Shown here: positions 57,401 to 64,000 of the stretch, one piece after another
How the letters are laid out: each line of letters opens with the position of its first letter
Position numbering within the stretch: position 1 is the stretch's first letter
Assembly: GCA_013365365.1 (NCBI GenBank)
Contig: JABVXU010000020.1
Span: forward strand, 329,632 to 393,631
Reading direction: 5' to 3'
From: Cruorifilaria tuberocauda
Lineage: Eukaryota > Nematoda > Chromadorea > Rhabditida > Onchocercidae
DNA: 64,000 nucleotides
Notes under the pieces: model-generated
What the model was told of the DNA's origin: nothing
The model's input: only the letters and a program-made list of their open reading frames with translations
The model's database searches: none
Position numbers and translations under genes: made by a program

Positions 57401-59502
57401 CGGATAATGTGGAGGGATACGGGCAATGATTAATAAATAGTACATAATTTAATGAATTTGATAATTGACATCTTAACATTCCTATTCCGGCTTTTTCAAC
57501 CGGTTTGGAATTTCTATTTCCTTTGCTCGAATAATTAAATGGACTTCAATACATACAGTATTCAAGTCCTCTTCCGCTTAAATTCCTTAACCTTCTCTTC
57601 AGTATATTTAGAAATTTCGAGTTAGTCTTGGAATAGCATATTTTCTTGTTGGTGACATGGAATCGAAAAGCTGAAATTCGAATAGTGAGAAATTAGTAAG
57701 ATAAAGAAAAAAAGAATACATTATTCCAAGAAATTTTTCCTATTATAGAATGAAAAAGATAAAAGGTAGGTGAAGAAGAAAATGGGGAAATGAAAGGATT
57801 ACAATAAATGATACAAAAATGATTGAAGGTCAGGCTGAAACCAATTAAAGCATCTTTCCATCAAAGATAGAAATGAGTTATGAAGAAAGAAATTCTTTAT
57901 CAGTATCAAATTTTAAATTGAATGCGTGAATCATTTTACAGTTGGCTGAACAAAAATTAGCTTTAAAATTTCTTCTCACTACCACTCCCATCTTCATTTA
58001 TATCGCAGTACTGTGATGTTTTCATAACTAAGCCATACGTTTAAAGTTACAGAAAATTATGAATAAATTTATCGGTCAATATCAAATTACCAAAAAGAAG
58101 TCACTGTTTAATTTATTGGTCAAATTGAACAATAACTCGTTGACCACTTTTTGAATTTTAAACAAAGTGGTATAAATATCCAGTAAACATATTTCTTTTG
58201 CAGAAAAAAAAGAAAGACAAACGATGTGAAGAGTCGATGGGAACGAAACTACAATTGTATCATAAGCGTCATACGAGAGAGAAAATATTTGGATAACATT
58301 TCTTCATATCTTCCTATCATCAAACATCTGGCTATCAGAACAGATGGTTGATTGGTTTTAAAGGATTTCATGTAATTATAACCATCGTAAGATCTCTCAT
58401 ATTTGATATTTTTATATTACAGAATATAACTTTATAATTATTCTTCATAACTATATTAAAGCATGATAAATCAGCAGAATAATAATTAAAAAACTTTTTT
58501 GATAAACATATTTTCAAAATAATCAATTAGCTGATAAAAAATGAGTTCGGTGTTATATTAAATTACTTAAACGGATTTAACATTAATTTATATGGTTAAT
58601 TTGAAGAATTTACATGCAATTAATTGATGCATTTAAATCAGTTTTAAGCTAATTATCTGCAATATATTACTTACTAATACTAATTTCTTTATCAACTATT
58701 TACATATTTATATATTACAATTTTATAGTTTAGTTTGCATTTTTTTGTGGAACTAATTAATATCTTAATCCCACAAACAGGATAAAATCAGTTATAGAGA
58801 TGCAATGAAAGAAATGAACTTAACAAAACAACCCAATTTCTGATATTATTCGCTTTATCTTTTATCTCTAATATGCTTGATTTTTGCTTGAAATTTTAAC
58901 TAAAAAATTAATTTAAATTTATCACGGATGAAAAATATCTGAGTAGATGACTCACAGGTCTCGGTGGTTGACCTTCGACAATCTTTTCGATCGGTGTCGA
59001 CCACTGCCGTACTGTTGTTTCTACTTTTGCCGACATGACAATTTTGTTTTTGCTGTCGTTATCAATAGAAGATGAGTTTTTCGGTATTATCCACTGATGC
59101 TGTGTTATTACACCTGATAAATAATCTTTAGGTTATCATTTGCTAACACATGCAAACTTATTTAGTTATTTTGTTTGAATTAATAGTACTTTTGATAATT
59201 TTGAATTTCTTTTTATTTTAAGCTCCAAGATTTGAACTTTGAAAAATTTCAAATTTTAGGATGTAACTACATTCTCATTTCTCTATTAGAAATTCTGTCA
59301 AATAATATACTGAGAATATCGTCGTTTTCCGTGATAAATTGTTGATTCAGAAGCTGAGGTGGCGGAATATCAGGTAATGGCGGTGGTGATATTTGAGCTT
59401 GCTGCTCTACAAAATGCGCTTTGCTGTAATCAACTCGATTTGTTGATGAGAGACTATTTGAGAAATTCGAAGATTTCGGTGGCACTCGTTTTAATTTTCG
59501 TG
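30543..59502 (-). CDS. large proline-rich, charged scaffold-like protein, at least 35 exons (5' end unresolved)
   Basis: Reading right to left the exons are 59502-59311, 59113-58956, 52883-52794, 52674-52615, 52385-52203, 52006-51851, 51726-51676, 51221-51201, 47291-47148, 47047-46865, 46454-46248, 45892-45684, 45354-45259, 45143-45083, 44900-44694, 44563-44402, 43993-43781, 43501-43342, 43157-43026, 42907-42756, 42588-42456, 42327-42074, 41491-41402, 39422-39399, 38393-38259, 37209-37117, 36620-36447, 34698-34528, 33455-33330, 33127-32953, 32034-31940, 31797-31617, 31465-31210, 31138-30932, 30600-30543. Every junction keeps frame, giving at least about 1,668 residues. There is no signal peptide, membrane span, PDZ, LIM, SH3 or kinase motif that I can see. 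It is Pro/Ser/Arg/Glu-rich with helical charged blocks, as in cytoskeletal or muscle scaffolds; that role is inference from composition. It converges on mig-10. Confidence 0.8.
30635..30716 (-). repeat. right copy of an 82-base inverted repeat
   Basis: Partner of 28896-28977. It lies in the last intron of the - strand scaffold gene, only about 35 bases before the final acceptor. All six differences from the left copy are transitions, five of them clustered in a 9-base stretch. Confidence 0.85.
34528..41491 (-). CDS. scaffold gene exons of the long C-terminal form, first half
   Basis: Exons 41491-41402 (YLRQQCLRQQLSTSSTHTD), the 24-base microexon 39422-39399 (TASGGPKN), 38393-38259 (NSDLDQLAQLNEKLLERSRG), 37209-37117 (EQIRDMLESRISNDTS), 36620-36447 (LKVRTDLSPGLWRTLSRSNA) and 34698-34528 (SEKQHWPYMPTRLGPV, NFERRIERYASLPTLDSDTR). 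All are phase 0 with ordinary donors and acceptors. Introns are 0.6-2.0 kb. Confidence 0.74.
40962..41303 (-). CDS. alternative terminal exon of the scaffold gene
   Basis: After TTTAG at 41304-41308 the frame reads QQRNVQRLTPSNDLLIRQID, then a His-rich stretch (HDHPEYSFHQHR, TLHQHHQIVQ), APRRLTRIPMDSTIEEELAP and WQRSSSIGDYLNKRS to TAA. It is phase 0, like the donor at 41401, and has no usable donor before its stop. It therefore looks like the 3' end of a shorter isoform, while the longer isoform skips from 41402 to 39422. I saw no clear AATAAA just after it. Confidence 0.6.
   Translation of the reverse strand, partial: QQRNVQRLTPSNDLLIRQIDHQNVNQNNPISRSHPIHDHPEYSFHQHRVPIFHSGRTSTLHQHHQIVQSIGAPRRLTRIPMDSTIEEELAPRTSTNIEWQRSSSIGDYLNKRS
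42074..43993 (-). CDS. scaffold gene exons, ordered-looking core
   Basis: These six exons look the most structured of the gene. They read VYETRPITLTEEGEQGKFIG, TWKRLYIVDQTKP, LEKERFDIDLLKRREVFIEK, RTGKRWKPPPEPSYIWPHMR, EFRWQPIVYNPEYKQEHKNF, LDEPAKRQIKHLIQPLPDGS and HRPKPAFGGPRATPSGGFYP. The many Trp, Tyr and Pro residues at regular spacing suggest a conserved binding region. Exon 42588-42456 joins 42327-42074 through CCEIADWEKIYDL, followed by VRGKLAAFENSLRQA. I cannot name the domain. Confidence 0.8.
44402..45892 (-). CDS. scaffold gene exons, charged helical block
   Basis: Five exons. The last two, 44900-44694 and 44563-44402, form one long charged helix: EYHRQKELELKAMRRKEEEA, then IRALEIKERLYYRQMEARRN and SHEELRQIDINAQKRQNELY. 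This is the best coiled-coil candidate in the protein. Exon 44563-44402 uses a weak GTTTGT donor, accepted because phase and composition both fit. Before it come Gln/Asn-rich exons (45892-45684, 45354-45259) and a short one (45143-45083). Confidence 0.76.
46248..47291 (-). CDS. scaffold gene exons, central linker
   Basis: Exon 47291-47148 reads DLKIEGSNNPVAVDHELAKE and GRYCHEWLEMPPSTDTC. Exon 47047-46865 ends in IAVQIIDPKSSRRIVCTNQN and SEI at GTATAA. Exon 46454-46248 is Ser/Pro-rich with KQPKSILKQRSVSLLSPSSS, a probable disordered phosphorylation region. All three are phase 0. Confidence 0.72.
48210..48470 (-). CDS. alternative first exon of the scaffold gene (MKSQQQ)
   Basis: An 87-codon exon starts with ATG at 48470 (MKSQQQNLVELSSSATSSSY...) and ends SPEQ at GTTCTA in phase 0, matching the entry at 47291. 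It is Ser/Thr/Pro-rich with an acidic patch (TTEENDSSCSSSMEYDN). I see no acceptor at its left boundary, which favours a start exon. Its use would give about 1,452 residues lacking the whole N-terminal third of exons. Confidence 0.58.
49466..49480. repeat. GA microsatellite
   Basis: Short GA run following a T tract, in an intron of the scaffold gene. Confidence 0.8.
51201..52883 (-). CDS. scaffold gene exons with ETRPIT motif and helical linker
   Basis: Six exons: EDRPTIIHGEAEKAVIQSIT..., IRKIDFGSDLNLPEAVGDYK, VKETQDHFKLQIIDPK..., AVETRPITTSAYLTESLDRH..., TAKSNDQSLKELDEIKK and the 21-base microexon TIEALQK. The last two join into a continuous amphipathic helix, which supports the microexon. 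The fourth exon also has a charged helix followed by NKPWDKPQWPGPK. All are phase 0 at both ends, so any could be skipped without a frame change. Confidence 0.76.
53583..53645 (-). CDS. alternative first exon of the scaffold gene (MVEQPQ)
   Basis: A 63-base ORF begins with ATG at 53645, reads MVEQPQVRRFSPMFMERLRI plus F, and ends at GTATGT in phase 0. That matches the entry of the next exon at 52883. No acceptor is evident just before the ATG, so it looks like a start exon with its own promoter in the 5.3-kb stretch upstream. Use of it would give about 1,573 residues. Confidence 0.55.
54108..54164. repeat. 10-base inverted repeat in a GATC-rich patch
   Basis: GATCGAAGAT at 54108-54117 faces ATCTTCGATC at 54155-54164, within a less AT-rich patch containing several GATC tetramers. 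It could form a hairpin or be a paired binding site; the function is unknown. Confidence 0.5.
56807..56992 (-). CDS. candidate 61-residue secreted peptide precursor inside an intron
   Basis: ATG at 56992 to TAA at 56807. The start MTRSSSFCTIICAAFAFS has a basic residue, then a hydrophobic core and small residues, like a short signal peptide. The rest reads KLLPLPSHFDRLIQMPSLQS, then SNRRRSYDIAAELRR and IPSRS, with an RRR site where a proprotein convertase could cut. It lies in the intron between scaffold exons 58956 and 52883, on the same strand. A CCTTCAG inside the ORF could instead be an acceptor, but the resulting exon has no donor. I recognise no known neuropeptide family. Confidence 0.4.
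   Translation of the reverse strand: MTRSSSFCTIICAAFAFSKLLPLPSHFDRLIQMPSLQSLQSSNRRRSYDIAAELRRIPSRS
58956..59502 (-). CDS. scaffold gene, most 5' supported exons
   Basis: Exon 59502-59311 encodes KLKRVPPKSSNFSNSLSS, then a proline-rich piece (SPPPLPDIPPPQLL) and ends inside DDILS at a GTATAT donor. The open frame runs further to a TAG, but only this donor matches the next exon. Exon 59113-58956 encodes ITQHQWIIPKNSSS, KVETTVRQWSTPIEKIVEGQ and ends PPRP at GTGAGT. An in-frame ATG (MSAKVETT) could start a shorter form. The first exon is entered one base into a codon, so more coding sequence must lie upstream. Confidence 0.72.
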
Positions 59503-60690
59503 CTGTAAAAACTTAAATTATTTCTTCAAATATACACAATGAGTGTAAAATTGAAAAACGGATAATATCAGGCTAAAATAACAAAGATACACTAATGAAG
59601 ATATGATAAATAGCGTCAATGTTTTAAGTGGAAATATAAATAAAAGACAGAAATATAATTGTAGCACAAAAAAAGTGTATTATACTTAAACGAGTTAAAA
59701 AAGGAAAACAAAATTAAAATAATTAAATTGACAAATAAAATTTATTGAATTGTAAAAATTAGAAATTAAAAATAATTCAATATTATTAGGAATGAACGAA
59801 TGGATCAAATTTATTAGTTAATTGATTTTAACTTATTCATAATTTTTCATTCATTCCGTTAATAACCGCCAACTATAAAAATTGATGTATTTTTGAATGG
59901 ACCAGAGAAACCAACAAAATGAACGGTCAAAAATAATGAATAAAAGAAATTGGGAAAAAATATTAGAAAATAGCCACAGAAAAACTGCTAATGTGAAATA
60001 CTTATAATTTAAAATGTTTCTATTGGAAAGAAAATAAATTTAAATAACGCTTTCTTTAATTTATGCTAAATTACTGTTAAAAAGCATTGAAACAGAAATA
60101 AGAAATAAGCGGAAAATTGAGAATATCTTTGATTATCATTCCTTTTCAATAATTAAGCAATTCAGTTTGCAAACATTTCTGAGTACCGAAATAAATTTCA
60201 TCTGATTTATTACTTTAGCTTACTAGCTAATATTGCTTAAAGACATTTACTTCGGTTAAATATCAATCACCTCATGTTTTTTTGTTTTTCAGATTTTTGC
60301 ATAAACCGGTAGAGCTGTTTGTTTGATTTCAATTTGAAAAGTAAATTTCCGGTAGCTTAATTAGCAGGTACAAAAGTTCATTGGATGAAAGGTATATGAA
60401 TACAGAGATGTTTATTCCACTTTTGCCAACGCTATTAATATCTTTGCTAGTTATCTAATGAATACTTTCGCACTATACTTTACATCCTTCTAAAATTCTA
60501 CATTCCTCTGATGTGATAGCCTAGAATTTTCATTATCGCTTGTTATCTTAATTTTATGATAGCTTTTATCATTTAAGTTCCATTTTTCCAACAACAGATT
60601 GTTTGTATAACGCCAGTCGAGAATTATATTTGCAATTTATTTAAGCATGGATATGTGAGAATGTTACAGGAAAAATCTCAACCAAAATCC

Positions 60691-60714
60691 GGAGAGAGAG
60701 AGAGAGAGAGAGAG
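60691..60714. repeat. GA microsatellite
   Basis: GA run of about 12 units next to a 17-base tandem duplication. Confidence 0.9.
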
Positions 60715-60743
60715 AATTACTTCTTCCACAGCCGTAGATAGAT

Positions 60744-60777
60744 TGGGAAGTGGACTTTTATGGGAAGTGGACTTTTA
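60744..60777. repeat. 17-base perfect tandem duplication
   Basis: TGGGAAGTGGACTTTTA occurs twice in direct succession with no mismatch. Confidence 0.9.
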
Positions 60778-62834
60778 GCCCGAACTGCATTTAACAATAA
60801 AAAGTGAATGAAGCAAAGAAAAAATCTCCACTTCTGTCAATAATGGAGGTGACGAGATCACTTATTTAAACAATAGATGTCTAATTTATCAAATTTTGCA
60901 TTCACTGATTAAATCAAGACATCAGAAATTAGCGAAAAAAAGAAGCTCATGAGTTTGAAATGTGTAATGGATGAGAAATTTTTGAATGTGACATAAGAGT
61001 GGTAAATATTCGGTAATGCATTTCAAGTTCGGAAACCTTTCCAGTAGTTGCAGCTTCCACACGACCTGAATGTTTGTTGTTGGAGGAAAGTGGATGGAAA
61101 GGAAAACAAGAGAATTCGATAAACATTGTTCGTACATAAACTCGAAAATCTATGACTCACACCGACTGGAGAACGTAAGAGTTTTCTTTTGCAGAGAACG
61201 CCGACAAACTCAATCCGAAATTTTCCTGTCCTTTCCGCATACCTCTCAAATTAAAGATTTTTCCTTCACATTTCAGCCTTTTTCTATAGCTATGGGAATT
61301 CTCGGAATGAATCATTTACATACTTTAAATTGGATTAATAATGTGTGTGTGTGTAGAATTGTGTGCTTCTGTTTCTGATCAGACATCCTCGCATAAATCT
61401 ATTCAGAAACGAAAATGAAGTGAAAAAAACCGGAATTCAGATGTGTTGTCGCTGATTAATATTTTACTGGCATAGCGTTTGTACATATAATAGTCAACTT
61501 TAATATACACGCAAACATACAGAGAGACACGCACGCACACATACAATAAATTCATCGCTAAAATCAAGAATAGATTTAAGCAAGGAAACAGAAAGTTAGC
61601 AAAATCGGATCATCAATGATCTTTTTTGTTTCATTTTTCAGTTTTTTGATTGCATCTTCTCTTATCTATCAATCAATTCATTTCTCTAACTGCTCTAATA
61701 TCGTAATATCTGCAGAGATGGTAGTGTTATTATACTGATAATCCTAATCAAATAATTTTTCTTATCGTTGTTGAAAGATTAGGCACCGCTAATCTTATCT
61801 ATTCAAAGCTGATCTTCCACGTGGATAGTATGTGCTGTGATATTGTAATGTTGTAACAATGCCGCTTTTCAGATAAAACGATTTTGGAACAAAGATTTGA
61901 AAACAAGTTCATCCGTGTTGAAAGGAAATTTGATAACGATTAGATCAACGCATTCCATTGTCTAATTTATAAACTTTCCTTTGCATTATATATTGGTTAT
62001 TAGACGCATGAATTAATTTCATCTATATTTCGATGTGCCTTAAAACTTAACTAATAATAATAAACCTTCGGATCTTCGATCACACGAAATCAGATATTTA
62101 AATGTCTAAATGTGCTAAACGCACAAGAATCGATTCTTTTTTATAAAAAATACTCAAATAAAATCGATCGTAAAAGATCAATCAGTTCATAAGACACATT
62201 AATGATTAGGTCGGATTTACAGGAACAGATTATTACAAATCAGCTTTACTAGAAGAAGTTTCGATAATGGAATTCATTGTAACGGCTTTTCCTATAAAGT
62301 TATTTGTTTTTCTTTCGATAATGATAACGAACTGTCGTGCAGTTTTACTTTATATCAATTTGACCCTTTCTCTCTTGTCATTTAAACGGAATTGACGAAG
62401 TGATACACATCACCATTATAACTCGTCTCTTTCTTTTTTTCTCTCTCTCTCTCTTTCCCAAGAGAGTTCATGTCCTTCATGGTTTTAATGGACCAGCAGA
62501 ATAAAAGTGATCCATTTTCATATTTGATGCTCTTTTATGATCTCAAACTAAAATTAACTCAATTCAATCTAACACCTTTCATCGATAGTAAGTAAAAAGT
62601 TAGTTTGGTTGACAAAATATTTGCATAAGAGAGGGATTTGTATAAGAATTGCAATCTCTTTGATCAATAATGTTTAAATACAAATAAAACTATCCAAACT
62701 TTCAACTATCACTCACATTTAAAAACTTACTTCTTTTAAATTTACATTATGCTATGCATTTAGATATTGTTACTAAAACATTTCAAATTTTTAAAAATCA
62801 TTAAATAAAGTTACAAATTAAATGACAGACTTAC

Positions 62835-62898
62835 CATACGAATCCAAATTGTAGATAATATCGGATAAGATTTATAAGCATAGGCTGTATCTGTGATA
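62835..62898 (-). CDS. candidate 5' exon of the scaffold gene
   Basis: A 64-base segment lies between TTCTACAG and GTAAGTC, both strong signals. Joined to 59502 it continues the frame through ILSDIIYNLDSY into the known KLKRVPPK, but a TAA lies eight codons after its acceptor and there is no ATG between. It may be a 5' UTR exon, a partly coding exon of another isoform, or chance. Confidence 0.3.
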
Positions 62899-64000
62899 CT
62901 GTAGAAAGATATAAAATATGTAAAATTAAAGAATGGAATTGAACCTATCAGAAAATGAAAGCTCATACTGTGTATGAGAGGATTTCATTTATTAAATATA
63001 AGAGTGAAAGGGAAAAGGGATGAATGGGAAGAATTAGCACTTCAATTCAAATCCCACCTTCTCAGGTTAAAAGAGAAAATTTACTTTCGTGACTATTTGA
63101 GGACTGTCAGTATCAGTCGATGATACTATGCGACACGTCAACATTTCTGATTTCAAAAAATACTCATAATCTGAATTACTAAATTTAGTCGTTGTAGAAA
63201 TAACAAATGTGTAAAATTCGATTATGTAGAAAGGACAAAGTCAAGTGAAAGAATTTAAGCAATTGTATTGAAAAATTGATTAAGACAGGTTCTTTTTGTA
63301 AATACAATTAAGCTATCTCATATCAGATGTTGTTCCTCCTCTAACAGTCCAAAAAAAAGCTTTTTAGATGGAAAATTGGTCTTCAAGAAAAAAAATTAAA
63401 CTTTTATATCTGAAAGATTTTAACCGCAATTAGAAATAGCTAAGTTAAAGTGCTTCAAAAAATATGATTCTTATAAAAAAGTAATAATTCGAAAATGTAT
63501 AGCAAGAACTGCTCATAAAACTGGGATTAAGTTTCCTAGAAACTTAAAATTAATTTACAGTAATTACCAGAATTTCCTGTTTTTTTCTTCTGCGAAACTA
63601 AAAGCAACAAACAAAATTATTATGCAATAAGGAATTTGCAAGAAGAAAAAAGCGGAAAAATAGTTCTAAAAGGAGTACGAAAAAGAAATTTAGTTGATGA
63701 TATGGCCAAAAGATCTTTCACAACAATTCGGATAAAATTGCATGGACAAACGAACGTAAAATCTTGGAAAATAATAAATTAAATTTTTTTCAAAGATAAT
63801 TTCCAGCTCTCTAACAACGTCTTAGCATTTTTGATGAACGATAATAATAATAACAATAAATCGATGAAATAAATGAAGCGGAAGCTTAAAGGATGCAATA
63901 CTGATGGTACTTTATTGTATTTCTTTTGAACGTAAATAGGATGAAGGAGAAGAGAGAGAGTAATCAAATGAAAAGAAAGAATAGATAAATTCAAGGAAAA

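Larger units (their letters stand above)
53646..58955 (-). other. scaffold gene intron with probable internal promoter
   Basis: A long AT-rich stretch between the upstream exons and the MVEQPQ start exon. It contains the small secreted ORF at 56807-56992 and a GATC-rich patch at 54080-54170, less AT-rich than its surroundings, 450-530 bases before the alternative start. Confidence 0.5.
59503..64000. other. 5' flank or first introns of the scaffold gene
   Basis: Only the candidate exon at 62835-62898, GA/CT/TG simple repeats and a 17-base tandem duplication stand out. The true 5' end of the long isoform either lies here unrecognised or beyond the right edge. Confidence 0.45.

Noticed and set aside
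59267..59310. Read-through of exon 59311-59502 to the TAG, giving a C-terminus SILFDRISNREMRM
   Set aside because: The GTATAT donor at 59310 matches the phase of the next exon exactly and its sequence continues well, so the extra residues are probably intronic.
60710..60762. Open - strand segment between ATGCAG and GTAATT (RAKSPLPIKVHF)
   Set aside because: It spans a tandem duplication next to a GA repeat, and its exit phase does not fit the exon at 59502.
61070..61378. 102-codon + strand ORF
   Set aside because: No ordered composition or splice context, and it ends in a translated TG repeat (VCVC).
63779..63994. 71-codon - strand ORF with a signal-like start
   Set aside because: Low-complexity Leu/Ser/Ile composition; unlike the ORF at 56807 it has no balanced mature region or processing site.

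Overview
The window is AT-rich eukaryotic DNA, and it most probably comes from a nematode, perhaps a filarial (clade III) one. The reasons are short exons in long AT-rich introns, acceptors mostly of the type TTTCAG or TTTTAG, donors GTAAGT/GTATAT/GTTAGT, several exons under 30 bases, and a clear homologue of the nematode cell-migration gene mig-10. The genus is inference. I saw no bacterial-type operon, rRNA, tRNA, CRISPR array or virus.

Two large multi-exon genes converge. On the + strand, about 17.66-28.23 kb, lies a mig-10/RIAM/lamellipodin (MRL family) gene. I rebuilt it as 12 exons encoding about 889 residues: an N-terminal RYSMANVQ segment, an acidic leucine-rich motif, a polyglutamine run, a helix plus RA domain, a PH domain and a proline-rich tail with an FPPPPP motif. 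A solid but unassigned + strand exon at 9400-9640 leaves in the phase that the first mig-10 exon would accept, so a longer isoform is possible.

On the - strand, from about 30.54 kb to at least 59.50 kb, lies a very large gene. I reconstructed 35 phase-consistent exons giving at least about 1,668 residues of a proline-rich, charged, partly helical scaffold-like protein in which I recognise no catalytic or named domain. It appears to have two extra start exons (53.6 kb and 48.4 kb) and an alternative terminal exon (41.0 kb), so several isoforms with different ends are likely. A 61-residue ORF with a signal-peptide-like start sits on the same strand inside one of its introns (56.8-57.0 kb).

Region by region: 1-9.4 kb is AT-rich and nearly gene-free, with one doubtful exon near the left edge. 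9.4-17.7 kb holds the orphan exon and microsatellites. 17.7-28.2 kb is mig-10. 28.2-30.5 kb is the convergent intergenic space, where an 82-base inverted repeat has one copy behind mig-10 and the other in the last intron of the opposite gene. 30.5-59.5 kb is the scaffold gene. 59.5-64 kb holds a candidate 5' exon and simple repeats. MIG-10 family proteins join Ras/Rac-type GTPases and membrane lipids to Ena/VASP-driven actin assembly. The opposite gene may also be cytoskeletal, but only its composition suggests that.

All exon boundaries were read by eye from splice signals and reading-frame phase. No transcript or homology search was available.
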